64,000 nucleotides of DNA, taken from NCBI RefSeq assembly GCF_900103135.1, contig NZ_FNGO01000004.1, positions 62,001-126,000 on the forward strand. The letters run 5' to 3'. Within the stretch, counting starts at the first letter, position 1; every line of letters begins with the position of its first letter. A program made the position numbers and the translations under genes. Positions 26,683 through 36,223 of the stretch are shown piece after piece. The notes beneath the pieces were generated by a model, which saw only the letters and a list, made by a program, of their open reading frames with translations, was not told the DNA's origin and searched no databases. This DNA is from Halarsenatibacter silvermanii. Lineage in GTDB: Bacteria > Bacillota > Halanaerobiia > Halanaerobiales > Halarsenatibacteraceae.

Positions 26683-27428
26683 TCGAGATGATAATTTATA
26701 AATTTATCCAAAATCCTGTTGATATAATCCAGCCTGTCTTCATCTACAGTGAGTTCTCTTTCATCCAGCAAAATTTCATAACCCCGGGAAAATGATTCGG
26801 CTAAAAATTTAAAGCTAGAAAGGTCTATGGGCATTCTACCCCGGGATATTTCAGGCTTCTGACAGCAGGTGACACCGCCCGCCCTGATGGAAAGAGAAGA
26901 TTTGTAGCCATCAGCAAATTTCTCCGCGCTCATATAATTCTGGCAGTCCGAACATCTCTGAAGCCGGGGTCTAATTCCCAAAAAATCCAGGGCTTTTAGT
27001 TTAAAGACGGCGTGAATAGTCTTAAGCTCAACTTCAACGTCGATTTCTGCCTCCATCAACAGGGATAATGTCCTGACAAGATGGCCAAAGTAATCTGGCT
27101 GCGCTATCTCTGTGCCGGTTTTATAAATAAATTCCAGTATATAACTGCCATAACTGAGTTTCTTGAGATCATTCTTTATCTGTGCATACTGACAGCGCAG
27201 CTCAAGATCGGAGATGCTCCCCAGGCTTCTAGAATCCTTCCTGTAATATTCGATATCATTCCAGCAAAATTTCTGCAGCATGCCAGAAAAATCAGAGGTC
27301 ATCTTCTTGGAAGAGGGAGCAGCCAGCCTCAAAAGTCCCTCCTCCCTGGTATAAAATGTTACCAGCAGATCGTCCTCACCCAGATCCATATCTTTTAATA
27401 CTACACCCGTTATCTCCTTTTTCGCCAT
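26643..27428 (-). CDS. recO: DNA repair protein RecO
   Basis: Recombination mediator that helps load RecA onto SSB-coated DNA with RecR. An OB-fold N-terminus (ITGVVLKDMDLGEDDLLVTFYT) is followed by a helical domain and a zinc-finger-like cluster (CSDC near 172-175 and CC near 199-200). 261 residues, typical. It lies in the deoC-recO-glyQ stretch of the era cluster. Confidence 0.94.
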   Translation of the reverse strand: MAKKEITGVVLKDMDLGEDDLLVTFYTREEGLLRLAAPSSKKMTSDFSGMLQKFCWNDIEYYRKDSRSLGSISDLELRCQYAQIKNDLKKLSYGSYILEFIYKTGTEIAQPDYFGHLVRTLSLLMEAEIDVEVELKTIHAVFKLKALDFLGIRPRLQRCSDCQNYMSAEKFADGYKSSLSIRAGGVTCCQKPEISRGRMPIDLSSFKFLAESFSRGYEILLDERELTVDEDRLDYINRILDKFINYHLDLSLNSSRFLSLF

Positions 27429-27437
27429 CGATAATTT

Positions 27438-28124
27438 TTAATCCTCTTCATCTTCAGAAACAATATTCACACCCGAACTGGTGCCAATACGATTTGCACC
27501 GGCATCGAGCATCTCAAGGGCATCAGAAAAATCTCTGATACCGCCAGCAGCCTTAACTCCCAGGTCTCTTCCTACAGTTTTTCTCATAATGCTTACGGCT
27601 TCTGGAGTAGCTCCCGAATCGCCAAATCCTGTGGAGGTTTTTATAAAGTCTGCTCCCGCATCTTTGGCAATCTGTGATGCTTTTTCTATCTCTTCTTCGT
27701 CCAGATAACAGGCCTCTATAATCACCTTTACGATTATATCCGATGTCACACCAGCAGTATTGGTGGCTTCAACCACTGACTTAATATCCGATTCTACCAG
27801 ATCATAGGATCCGGATTTAAAGGCTGAAATATTCATTACCATGTCCAGCTCTCTGGCACCATTTTTGATCGCATTCCTGACCTCGAATGATTTGGTCTCT
27901 GTCGTATGTCCTCCCAGAGGAAACCCGATAACTGTACAGACTTTTACAGAACTATCTTCCAGCCTGCGGCTGGCAAAAGGAACATAAACAGGAAGCACGC
28001 ACACCGAGGCAAATTCATGCTCATGAGCTTCCTGACAGAGCTTTTTAACATCCTCAACCGTGCTCTGAGGTTTAAGCAATGTGTGATCGATCATTTTTGC
28101 CATATCTTTAGGTTTTATAGCCAT
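27438..28124 (-). CDS. deoC: Deoxyribose-phosphate aldolase
   Basis: Class I aldolase that splits 2-deoxyribose 5-phosphate into acetaldehyde and glyceraldehyde 3-phosphate. The Schiff-base lysine is K162 in FIKTSTGF, the acid-base residue is near D94 (ELDMVMN), and a second conserved lysine K191 is in GVKAAGGIRD. Length 228. It sits between era and recO with cdd close by, so deoxynucleoside breakdown genes are grouped here. Confidence 0.97.
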   Translation of the reverse strand: MAIKPKDMAKMIDHTLLKPQSTVEDVKKLCQEAHEHEFASVCVLPVYVPFASRRLEDSSVKVCTVIGFPLGGHTTETKSFEVRNAIKNGARELDMVMNISAFKSGSYDLVESDIKSVVEATNTAGVTSDIIVKVIIEACYLDEEEIEKASQIAKDAGADFIKTSTGFGDSGATPEAVSIMRKTVGRDLGVKAAGGIRDFSDALEMLDAGANRIGTSSGVNIVSEDEED

Positions 28125-28322
28125 GCTTGTTATTTCACTCCCTGTAACAGTTCTTTTGACTTGTGTATTAATTTAATATCCAGATCCAATCAATTCCACT
28201 GCGTCATATCCTTATTCTCTTATTCTATGCCGGCCTTATGATATCCTGCCTCTTTCTTCGAAGGCAAAATTTTTAGAAGTCAGCATCCGGCTGCCCCCTG
28301 ATATTCATAATCCCTGTTTTTT

Positions 28323-29207
28323 TCAAAGTTCATAACCTAAATTTTTCATCCATTTCTCTTTTTTTCGCCAGTCTTTTTTCTCCTTGACCCATAGATCGAG
28401 ATAAACTTTATCCTGCATCATTTTTTCTATCTCCTGCCGGGCTCTTTTCCCGATCTTCCTCAGCATGCTGCCTTCTTCACCTATTATCATACCCTTATGA
28501 CTTTTCTGTTCGACAAATATATTAGCTCTGATATAAATTATATCCTCTTTTTCTTCAAATTCTTCGACCCTGACAGCTGTACCATAGGGAATTTCATCCC
28601 AGGTGAGTTCAAAAATCTGCTCTCTTATAAACTCCTCCACAAGCTCCCTCTCAATTTTATCCACGTACATACCATCGGGGTAATACTGAGGTCCTTCGGG
28701 CAAATTTTCCCTGAGAAAATCCATAATGTTCTCTTTTCCTGTTCCCCGGCGGGCCGAACAGGTGATAATCGGCATATCAGCATTCTTTTCGTAATTTTCG
28801 ATTCTCTCCGCCAGTTCCTTCTCATGCAAAAGATCAATCTTATTCAGAATCAGCACGGCAGGAATATCACGACTTTCAATTCGGGAATAAATGAACTCAT
28901 CACCGGGACCAAATTTCTCCGAGACATCACAGACCAGCAGTATTAAATCTATCCCGCTCATGCTCTTCTCTATTTCATCCAGCATGAATTCATCCAGCTT
29001 ATTTTTGATCTTATGAACGCCAGGTGTGTCGAGAAAAACAGCCTGAAAATCATCCCCGGTAAGTATAGCTCTGCTTCTGCGGCGGGTAGTCTGCGGTCTT
29101 CTGGAAACTATGCCTGCCTTTTCACCAATCAGAGCATTTATTAAAGATGACTTCCCCACATTGGGACGGCCCAGCACGGACACAAAACCGGATTTAAATT
29201 CTCCCAT
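28323..29207 (-). CDS. era: GTPase Era, 30S assembly factor
   Basis: GTPase that binds the 3' end of 16S rRNA during small-subunit maturation. G1 GRPNVGKS is at 13-20, G3 DTPG at 60-63, G4 NKID at 122-125 and G5 SAR at 151-153. A C-terminal KH domain follows (GMIIGEEGSMLRKIGKRA, about 240-257). 294 residues. The start follows the cdd stop with no gap and uses GAGG inside cdd as its ribosome site. Confidence 0.98.
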   Translation of the reverse strand: MGEFKSGFVSVLGRPNVGKSSLINALIGEKAGIVSRRPQTTRRRSRAILTGDDFQAVFLDTPGVHKIKNKLDEFMLDEIEKSMSGIDLILLVCDVSEKFGPGDEFIYSRIESRDIPAVLILNKIDLLHEKELAERIENYEKNADMPIITCSARRGTGKENIMDFLRENLPEGPQYYPDGMYVDKIERELVEEFIREQIFELTWDEIPYGTAVRVEEFEEKEDIIYIRANIFVEQKSHKGMIIGEEGSMLRKIGKRARQEIEKMMQDKVYLDLWVKEKKDWRKKEKWMKNLGYEL

Positions 29208-29615
29208 CTATTTCATGTCCTCTGCAGTGAAGTTATAGGGCAGTAATTCAGAAGCTTTTGTTTTTCTGTACTCTCCTCCATCAGAAGCCATGATGACTTC
29301 CATTTCAGGATTGAATTCTACCAAAACCTGCCGACAGGAACCGCAGGGAGATACCGGTCTATCTGTGTCAGCTATTACTGCCAGGGCTGCAAAATCCTGA
29401 TGCCCGGAAGCCACGGCTGAAAATATAGCCGTTCTTTCCGCGCAGTTTGTCAGGCCCAGTGCGGCATTCTCCACATTGCATCCTGTAAACAATTCTCCAC
29501 CGGCGGTCAAAACGGCTGCCCCGACCCGAAAGTTGGAGTAAGGAACATAAGCATTTTCTCTGGCTTTTCTGGCTTCATCGATGATTTCATCAAGATGCCC
29601 CGCTTCCAGAGCCAT
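29208..29615 (-). CDS. cdd: Cytidine deaminase
   Basis: Zinc enzyme converting cytidine and deoxycytidine to uridine forms. CAE (C58, E60) and PCGSC (C91, C94) provide the zinc ligands and catalytic Glu, with cysteine in place of the E. coli histidine as in Gram-positive enzymes. A longer frame to 29639 exists, but AGGAGG seven bases before the ATG at 29615 fixes the start at 135 residues. cdd directly precedes era. A fragment of the mobile repeat end lies just upstream. Confidence 0.97.
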   Translation of the reverse strand: MALEAGHLDEIIDEARKARENAYVPYSNFRVGAAVLTAGGELFTGCNVENAALGLTNCAERTAIFSAVASGHQDFAALAVIADTDRPVSPCGSCRQVLVEFNPEMEVIMASDGGEYRKTKASELLPYNFTAEDMK

Positions 29616-29639
29616 AAAAACTCCTCCTTTTGTTAACAA

Positions 29640-29665
29640 GGATCTTCTCGTCTTCAGCTGGCAAC
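29640..29665. repeat. Solo end of the MITE-like repeat
   Basis: GGATCTTCTCGTCTTCAGCTGG at this site matches the right-end terminus of the mobile repeat (GGATCTTCTTGTATTCAG) with a few changes. No partner end is visible nearby. It lies in the 60-base gap between the DUF3048 gene and cdd. Either a remnant of a decayed copy or chance resemblance. Confidence 0.45.
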
Positions 29666-29675
29666 AAATAAAACC

Positions 29676-30689
29676 TTAATATATTTCCATTTCCGCATCT
29701 TCGGGCAGAACATGAAACCAGGTTTCCGACTCCAGATGCTCCGCAAAAGAGCTGTCGGCACCGACACCATCCAGCCGCAGCTCATCTTTCTGACTGTCAT
29801 AATCCCATGTTCCTTTATAAGATTTCCTTCCGGTGAGAAAATAAGCTGCTCCTCCGGAATCTAAATGAATTCTCTTTCTGCCTTCCTCATCGATCGTTTT
29901 GTGGGGAGCAAATATAACTGCCAGATTTTTAAAATTTATTATTTCCCCCGTTTCATCCCGATGTGGACCACCGCCAGTATAGCGGTAAAAGCGGCCGGAA
30001 TCGTCATCGAATTCATAGGTCAGGTTTTGTCCTCTGAAACTCAATTCTATCCGCTTTAACTCATCATCATCGGCAGCCAGAACAGTATGTTTTTTTGATT
30101 CTGCTTCCCCTTCTCCCCGGAATGATAGGTGCTGACCTATATCATTATCTGAAGTTCTTTTCAGATTCATATCTTCAGCTGCTCTGGTTATACCTTCTTT
30201 CCCGGTATAGAGATTGTGAGGTGTTTTCCGGCCTTCATCTCTCCAGAAATAGCCCGGCCTGATCAATTCATTAACACTTTCAGCACTGCTTGCCTCCAGA
30301 TTTTCCATAGCTTTACTGCTGCCGCCAGCATGGAAAATGACCGGATCAAAGCCTTCGGTGAGTTTCACCATATAAGGCCTAAGACTTCTTACAGGGCCGA
30401 CCCTCTGCGGAGGAAGATCTCTGTTATAACCGGCCAGAAAGCGGGTTATGCCTCCTTCTACCAGAAATTCAAATACGATATCGGCCTGGTTGAGGCCTGC
30501 CTGAGGTTGAGAAGAAGGATGATTATCCACCACTACCAGTACGGGAGGATGATCTGCCCCCGCAGAAATTGGGGGAATAAAATAAACTGTCATCATAATG
30601 ATTAAAAGTCCGCACAGGAAAAAGGTCAAACTGATGGATTTAATTTTTCCCGTGCTGACCGGGAGACAGAGATTGAACATGTAATTCAA
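29676..30689 (-). CDS. DUF3048 domain protein (YerB-like), exported
   Basis: Extracytoplasmic protein of unknown function. A hydrophobic segment near the N-terminus (about 22-44 in the longest frame) should act as a signal or anchor. The DUF3048 hallmark block follows: PVLVVVDNHPSSQPQAGL, DIVFEFLVEGGITRFLA and RVGPVRSLRPYMV. Three starts are possible: GTG at 30698 lies inside the GAGGTG site, TTG at 30689 is eight bases from GAGG, and ATG at 30680 is farther. I use 30689. B. subtilis YerB is the nearest family member I recall; the role is not known. Confidence 0.85.
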   Translation of the reverse strand: MNYMFNLCLPVSTGKIKSISLTFFLCGLLIIMMTVYFIPPISAGADHPPVLVVVDNHPSSQPQAGLNQADIVFEFLVEGGITRFLAGYNRDLPPQRVGPVRSLRPYMVKLTEGFDPVIFHAGGSSKAMENLEASSAESVNELIRPGYFWRDEGRKTPHNLYTGKEGITRAAEDMNLKRTSDNDIGQHLSFRGEGEAESKKHTVLAADDDELKRIELSFRGQNLTYEFDDDSGRFYRYTGGGPHRDETGEIINFKNLAVIFAPHKTIDEEGRKRIHLDSGGAAYFLTGRKSYKGTWDYDSQKDELRLDGVGADSSFAEHLESETWFHVLPEDAEMEIY

Positions 30690-30708
30690 ATTTTTCACCT
30701 CATAAATA

Positions 30709-31980
30709 CTATATGTAAGTCAGTTTTTCCAGCGGATCTTCTGTTTTTATCCTCACTTTTTTAATGCGATGTTCAGTGGTAGCCATTACTTCCAGTTCCA
30801 GACTGCCCCTGACTATCTTCTCGCTTTCTCTGGGAAAATAACCGAGCTGATGAAGAATATAACCGCTTATGGTTTCGTAGGTCTCCTCATCCCCCAGAGG
30901 CTCAGGCAAATATTCATTTATTTTGTCTATATCCACGCCGCCCTGAACTATAAGTTCGTGCTCACCAACGGGCTCAATTTCTTTTTCTGCCGGATCAAAC
31001 TCATCTCTGATATCGCCGACTATCTCCTCCAAAAGATCCTCTATAGTTATCAAACCCGAAGTGCCTCCGTATTCATCGAGGACAATAGCCATATGCTCCT
31101 GCCGTCTTCTCATCTCGTTCAATAACTGATTGATCGGCTTGCTTTCCGGTATAAAATAGATCGGCTTGATAAAATCTTCCAGATCTAGATCTTCCAGTTT
31201 AGGCGGCGATTCTTCCAGCAGCATAACCAGAAGATCCTTAACATAAACCAGGCCGACAATGTCATCTACAGTTCCCTCATAGACTGGTATGCGCGAATAA
31301 CCGTATTCTACGGCGAGTTCGACGATTTTATTAACCGGAGCACCTCTTTCCACGCAGACCATTTCAGTACGAGGAACCATGATCTCCCTCACCATTATAT
31401 CATCAAAATCAAAGATGCTGTGGATCATTTCGCTTTCCGTCTCTTTTATAGCTCCCTCTTTTTCCCCAACGTTGACGAATCGGCGAATCTCCTCCTCCGT
31501 GAGAAAAGCAGCCGACATAACGTTTTCAGCTCCAATTATGATCTTGATCAGCCAGGAAAAAAAGCTGACGAAAGGCGAAAACAATCTTTCCAGCCAGATC
31601 AAAAAGGGGGCAACTGTCCGGGCATATTTCAGGGATCTGTTATTGCCCAGAGATTTAGGTGTGATCTCTCCGAAGATCAATATTAGAAAGGTCATAACCC
31701 CGGTAGCAATGCCGACTCCGCTTCTGCCAAAAATTTCGATGGAAATTGATGTAGCTATCGCTGAAGCAGCGATGTTGACCAGATTATTTCCGATGAGTAT
31801 GGTGCTTAAAAGCCTGATTTCATCTTCCAGCAGTTTATCTACCAGAGCGGCTTTCTCGTCTCCTTTATTCACCTGATCTTTTACCTTTACCCTGCTGGCA
31901 GCCATGAAGGCTGTTTCTGATCCCGAGAAAAATCCCGAAAGGAAAAATAAAACAAGCAGCAGGATTACCTGCCAGACCAT
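30709..31980 (-). CDS. CNNM/CorC-HlyC family membrane protein with CBS domains
   Basis: Probable divalent-cation (Mg/Co) exporter or ion-transport regulator. Order: a DUF21 transmembrane domain with about four helices (about 1-140), a CBS pair (about 195-320) and a C-terminal CorC_HlyC domain (about 335-420). 423 residues. Often annotated as hemolysin, which is misleading. It lies in the ybeY-to-cdd cluster where a CNNM-like gene is common. Confidence 0.94.
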   Translation of the reverse strand: MVWQVILLLVLFFLSGFFSGSETAFMAASRVKVKDQVNKGDEKAALVDKLLEDEIRLLSTILIGNNLVNIAASAIATSISIEIFGRSGVGIATGVMTFLILIFGEITPKSLGNNRSLKYARTVAPFLIWLERLFSPFVSFFSWLIKIIIGAENVMSAAFLTEEEIRRFVNVGEKEGAIKETESEMIHSIFDFDDIMVREIMVPRTEMVCVERGAPVNKIVELAVEYGYSRIPVYEGTVDDIVGLVYVKDLLVMLLEESPPKLEDLDLEDFIKPIYFIPESKPINQLLNEMRRRQEHMAIVLDEYGGTSGLITIEDLLEEIVGDIRDEFDPAEKEIEPVGEHELIVQGGVDIDKINEYLPEPLGDEETYETISGYILHQLGYFPRESEKIVRGSLELEVMATTEHRIKKVRIKTEDPLEKLTYI

Positions 31981-32005
31981 TTTACTCCCCCCAGTTCATC
32001 CCTGA

Positions 32006-32464
32006 CTAATCCGAAAAAAAGTCGAGCTCTGAAAGATAACTTTTCTCCCTTTCCTCCATATCAGAGCGAGTCTCAAAATCACCGTGTTCATAGCCCAGAA
32101 GATGCAGCACTCCATGTACGGTTAAAAACGAAATCTCGTAAAATAAGGAGTGATTATAATCTTCAGCCTGATCTCTGGCCCTGGGAATAGAAATTATAAC
32201 TTCTCCCAGAAGCTCCTCTCCCAGAGGAAAGGCCAGCACATCAGTCGGTTTTTGTCTATCGCGATATTCTTTGTTCAGTTTCTCGATCCTGTCATCATCC
32301 ACAAAAGTAAGGCTGACTTCAAGACAGTCAGGATGTTCTTCAGCTTCTTCAAGTTCCCGATCTAAAATGATTTTGATCAATTTTTTCAGCTCAGCGAGCC
32401 TCTCATCGGCGAGATCAAAATCATCTATCTGACTGCTGATCAAAATCTGCGAATTAATAGTCAC
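32006..32464 (-). CDS. ybeY: Endoribonuclease YbeY (rRNA maturation)
   Basis: Metal-dependent RNase needed for 16S rRNA 3' end processing and ribosome quality control. The H3xH5xH zinc motif is intact: H117, H121 and H127 in HGVLHLLGYEH. 152 residues. The start is GTG, overlapping the stop of the HD phosphohydrolase gene by one base (TAGTG), so translation is coupled. Confidence 0.96.
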   Translation of the reverse strand: MTINSQILISSQIDDFDLADERLAELKKLIKIILDRELEEAEEHPDCLEVSLTFVDDDRIEKLNKEYRDRQKPTDVLAFPLGEELLGEVIISIPRARDQAEDYNHSLFYEISFLTVHGVLHLLGYEHGDFETRSDMEEREKSYLSELDFFSD

Positions 32465-34581
32465 TATTCTCCCTCCACATCCTGAAATTCTTCCTCCAGA
32501 TCTTCGGGATACTCCACCCTCTGGTGATAAATCCCGGTCAATATTTTGGTAAAACTCTCGGCGATAGTATCGAGCTCCTGCAGAGTGAGCTCCGATTCAT
32601 CCAGCTGATTTTCCAGGAGTTTTTCTCTGATCAATCCCCGCACCAGATTCTCTATTCTATTGGGGTCGGTTTTATCAAAGTTTTTTGATCTCACAGCAGC
32701 TTCCACAATATCAGAAAGCATAAGAATAGCTGCTTCTTTTGATTGAGGCTTGGGACCATCATATCTGAAGTTCGATTCTTCGGCAACTGAATGATTATTC
32801 TCCCTGGCTGCTTCCTGATAGAAAAATGAAATCAGGTTCGTTCCCTGATGCTGTTCTATTAAATCTATTACAGCTCTGGGAAGATCATGATTTTTTGCCA
32901 TTTTGACCCCATCTTTGACATGAGATTTTATGATCAATGAACTTAAGTTGGGGTTGATATCATCGTGAGGATTTTCACCTCCGAATTGATTGTCCGCAAA
33001 AAAGTAGGGTCTTTTTAGCTTGCCTATATCATGATAATAAGCTCCCACCCTGACCAGAAGGGAATCAGCACCTATATTATCCGCCGCAGTTTCCGCAAGA
33101 TTACCCACCACCATACTGTGATGGTAGGTGCCAGGTGCTTCTACGAGAAGTCTTTTTAACAGAGGCTGGTTGGGATTGGAAAGTTCGAGAAGTTTAACCG
33201 CCGAGGTCAAATTAAATATATTCTCAAGATAGGGAAGTAATCCGTTGGCCAAAATGGCCACGAGCAGACCGTTCAGGGCTCCCATTCCCGCCAGCAGTAT
33301 GATATCCAGCAGGGTAAAGGCGGGCTGAATAAAATTCAGCATTATTACCGTGAAGACCAGAACCCCGCTGATATTGAAACCGGCTTTGATCAGATCGCTT
33401 CTCTGATTTATTTCAGCAACGCTATAGATACCGATCATGCCGGATATAAAAGCTACGACGGCCACATTATAATTCATATCAAAAAGTATCGGCAGCAGAA
33501 GCGAAGCATACACGGTAGCTGTAACCGCGGGAGCTGTGGACAGGAGTATCGTCAAAAGCACCGAAAGCATACCCACCGGCACGATGTAAAATATATAATC
33601 GGGCTCAAAAAGCGTCGATATCCAGGCCATCATAAACAGAATAACTATCAGTGTCTCTATAAGGTAAAGTTTGTTGTTTTCCCGCCAGATCGCTGTCAGA
33701 TGGTTTTTAAAATAATAGATTATGATCAGAGTCAATATTAAAAAATACAGAACTGTGCCTGAAAATCTCAACCAGCTGACTTCCAGGGCTGAAAGACCAA
33801 CATCATCAAGAGCCCGATATTGTACAGGCGAAACTAATTCTCCTTCTTCGACTATTAATTCTCCCTGAGCAAAATCTTGATAAACAGGCTGCACGCCGGC
33901 AAGCACTTCTTCTTCCCTCTCCCGGGTGGCCTCTTCGTCTATAACCATATTGGGGGCTAGATTTTCTTCAACCCTGCTGAAGAGTAAATCCTGACTGTTC
34001 TCATCCAGGTCTATATCTCCTATAAACTCTTTTAAGTCCTGCAGAGAACGATCCATCTCTCCCTCTCTGAGAGATCCCCGATAAAGTCTTTCCAGTTCGC
34101 CAAAAACATGTTCTCTAAAACCAGTTACTTCCTCTTCTGTTAGCTCCCTTAAGATGTCCATCTGCGAGGTGTCCAGCAATATGCCCGCCTCACCCAGAAC
34201 GCTTTCCACCTGATCTCCGTCCTCCAGGGCAGCTGCTTCTGCCAGGACCGAAAATTCCAATTCCAGATTGTCGCGGGCAATCTCAAGTGCCTCCCTATTC
34301 TCCACGAAAACTGCAGAAACATTGCTCAAGGCCAATTCGCGCCTTATTTCTGTTGTTTCTTCATCAAGCACAGATATATCAGCAGGAGCGGATACATTTA
34401 CAGGGCTGGGTTCACCCACCGAAAACTCGGAAACTGTAGGGATGATGCTGGCAGTGAGGATTATGAGCATCAGAAGGCAGAAGAGCAGCCCAAAAATTAC
34501 TTTTCTCACATTGGGGTCCAGGTCCCGAGCCCGGGAAAAAATATTAATATTTTCCTGCAGCCAATCTATTAAACTGCTCAT
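32464..34581 (-). CDS. pgpH: 7TM-HD family cyclic-di-AMP phosphodiesterase (PgpH type)
   Basis: Membrane protein whose relatives degrade cyclic di-AMP, the osmolyte-linked second messenger. An N-terminal helix is followed by an extracellular 7TMR-HDED region (about 50-280), a seven-helix membrane block (about 285-475) and a cytosolic HD domain with YHHSMVVGNLAE and YYHDIGKLKRP. I choose ATG at 34581, since GGTGG lies 11 bases upstream; a TTG gives ten extra residues. Its place before ybeY and after phoH is standard. In a salt-loving cell this could matter for potassium balance. Confidence 0.95.
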   Translation of the reverse strand: MSSLIDWLQENINIFSRARDLDPNVRKVIFGLLFCLLMLIILTASIIPTVSEFSVGEPSPVNVSAPADISVLDEETTEIRRELALSNVSAVFVENREALEIARDNLELEFSVLAEAAALEDGDQVESVLGEAGILLDTSQMDILRELTEEEVTGFREHVFGELERLYRGSLREGEMDRSLQDLKEFIGDIDLDENSQDLLFSRVEENLAPNMVIDEEATREREEEVLAGVQPVYQDFAQGELIVEEGELVSPVQYRALDDVGLSALEVSWLRFSGTVLYFLILTLIIIYYFKNHLTAIWRENNKLYLIETLIVILFMMAWISTLFEPDYIFYIVPVGMLSVLLTILLSTAPAVTATVYASLLLPILFDMNYNVAVVAFISGMIGIYSVAEINQRSDLIKAGFNISGVLVFTVIMLNFIQPAFTLLDIILLAGMGALNGLLVAILANGLLPYLENIFNLTSAVKLLELSNPNQPLLKRLLVEAPGTYHHSMVVGNLAETAADNIGADSLLVRVGAYYHDIGKLKRPYFFADNQFGGENPHDDINPNLSSLIIKSHVKDGVKMAKNHDLPRAVIDLIEQHQGTNLISFFYQEAARENNHSVAEESNFRYDGPKPQSKEAAILMLSDIVEAAVRSKNFDKTDPNRIENLVRGLIREKLLENQLDESELTLQELDTIAESFTKILTGIYHQRVEYPEDLEEEFQDVEGE

Positions 34582-34630
34582 GAATTGAAATTCCACCTTT
34601 AGTAAAAACAACCTCTATTGTAGATCCTAA

Positions 34631-35593
34631 TCACTCATTTTCCTTCTCCTCATAGGCGGTAATTATTTTGCGGACCAGATTATGACGCACAACATCGGTT
34701 TCATCCAGATAGACAAATTCTATGCCTTCTATATCTTTCAATATTTCTTCCACCTGGCCCAGACCTGATTTCTGATTGTAGGGAAGGTCTATCTGAGTTA
34801 TATCTCCGGTAATTACCGCCCGGGAATTGAAACCTATCCGGGTTAGCATCATCTTCATCTGTTTTGTGGTTGTATTTTGAGCTTCATCCAGAATGATAAA
34901 AGAATCATCAAGAGTTCTTCCCCTCATATAGGCCAGCGGCGCAACCTCGATTATATCTTTCTCCAGATATTCTCTGACCTTATCGGGACCGAGTACATCA
35001 AATAAAGAATCATACAGAGGTCTAAGATAGGGATCAACTTTATCCTGCATATCACCCGGCAGAAAACCAAGTTCCTCACCGGCTTCTATAGCCGGCCGGG
35101 TCAGAACTATTCTATCGACCCTGTGATTTAGTAAATTTTTAACTGCCATGACAACTGCCAGATAGGTTTTCCCTGTTCCTGCCGGCCCGATCGAGAAAAC
35201 GATATCATACTTTCTCATGGCTTCTAAGTACATTTTCTGTCCGACAGTCTGAGGGTTGATCTCCTCCCCTTTATGATTAACCTGGATAACCTCGTTAAAT
35301 ATGCTGGAGAAGTCCAGGTTGTTATCATCCTGCAAAAGCTCGATGATGTAGTTGAGCTGACGATCAGAGACAGTATTTTCCTCTTCCAGCAATTTTGCCA
35401 TCTCCTCCAGCGTACGACGGGCCAGCTCTACCTTTTCGGGGAGGCCTTCGATATTGATTTCGCTGCCTCTGGCAATCAATTTCACATCCAGCTCTTCCTC
35501 GATCATTTTGATGTTTTTATCGAGGTTGCCGAACAGATTTCTGGCTTTATGATAATTTGAGACCATGAATTTTTCAGAGATCTTACTGCTCAC
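34631..35593 (-). CDS. phoH: PhoH-like ATPase/RNA helicase
   Basis: Cytosolic ATPase of the PhoH family, linked to RNA metabolism with YbeY. A KH-like N-terminal region is followed by Walker A GPAGTGKT (about 136-143) and the Walker B-type FIILDEAQNTT. The in-frame ATG at 35608 is part of the AGGAGG site, so GTG at 35593 is the better start (320 residues). It opens the phoH-pgpH-ybeY operon, with a promoter about 135 bases upstream. Confidence 0.95.
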   Translation of the reverse strand: MSSKISEKFMVSNYHKARNLFGNLDKNIKMIEEELDVKLIARGSEINIEGLPEKVELARRTLEEMAKLLEEENTVSDRQLNYIIELLQDDNNLDFSSIFNEVIQVNHKGEEINPQTVGQKMYLEAMRKYDIVFSIGPAGTGKTYLAVVMAVKNLLNHRVDRIVLTRPAIEAGEELGFLPGDMQDKVDPYLRPLYDSLFDVLGPDKVREYLEKDIIEVAPLAYMRGRTLDDSFIILDEAQNTTTKQMKMMLTRIGFNSRAVITGDITQIDLPYNQKSGLGQVEEILKDIEGIEFVYLDETDVVRHNLVRKIITAYEEKENE

Positions 35594-35727
35594 AATCACC
35601 CTCCTCATCCAGAGATAATTGAAATTCCTGGACTGAATGTCCTTAAAAACACTATTCCAGTAAAAATTTAAAAATCCTTCCTCATCTCATTATAGAATCC
35701 CTAACTATTAGCTCGATAGCATAACCT

Positions 35728-35756
35728 ATATTAACATATCTACCCCGCTTACTCAA
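35728..35756 (-). promoter_or_regulatory. Promoter of the phoH operon
   Basis: Minus-strand TTGAGT (35751-35756), a 17-base spacer and TAATAT (35728-35733). It lies just past the terminator of the upstream heat-shock operon. A further TATAAT occurs about 40 bases downstream but lacks a clear -35. Confidence 0.6.
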
Positions 35757-35766
35757 TTATAAGCAT

Positions 35767-35829
35767 AAAAAACCTGCTCCGCCAAATTCAGCCGCTCTCC
35801 TGCGGCCGCGCAAAAGTGGACGAAGCAGG
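35767..35829 (-). terminator. Rho-independent terminator after the HIT gene
   Basis: Minus-strand outer stem CCTGCTTCG...CGGAGCAGG (one mismatch) with an inner GCCGC/GCGGC stem, followed by TTTTTTATGC. It ends the long transcript that begins at hrcA. Confidence 0.8.
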
Positions 35830-35862
35830 GATATAAAAAATTAAATTCTCTTGAAGTGGTGA

Positions 35863-36207
35863 TCATCCGGGCGGCCAGGAAAGTTCTCTTCCTCCCAGAA
35901 GATGAAAATGGACATGGCCGACAGTTTGTCCGCCTTCTTCTCCACAATTATTTACCACCCTGTAACCGCTTTCTGCTATCCCTTCCGAACGGGCCAGCTT
36001 CTGAATGGTCTTATGAATATCAGCTATAAGATCAAACTCATCTTCAGGAACTTCCTCAAGTGATTCAATGTGATTTTTGGGTATTACCAGCAGATGAACC
36101 GGCGCCTGAGGATTGGCGTCCTCAAAAGCAACGATCCTATCGTCCTCGTATACTACATCGGCATCCATTTCTCCGGAAGCTATGTCACAAAAAATGCAAT
36201 CCGTCAT
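35863..36207 (-). CDS. HIT (histidine triad) family nucleotide hydrolase, HinT-like
   Basis: Small nucleotide phosphoramidase or hydrolase of the HinT group. The HVHFH triad (H98, H100, H102) ends in LLGG, and the N-terminal CIFC pair is typical. The start is ATG at 36207, with AGGAGG eleven bases upstream; the GTG at 36219 lies in that site. 114 residues. It is the last gene of the hrcA-to-HIT transcript. Confidence 0.95.
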   Translation of the reverse strand: MTDCIFCDIASGEMDADVVYEDDRIVAFEDANPQAPVHLLVIPKNHIESLEEVPEDEFDLIADIHKTIQKLARSEGIAESGYRVVNNCGEEGGQTVGHVHFHLLGGRELSWPPG

Positions 36208-36223
36208 CTCCGAATTCACCTCC

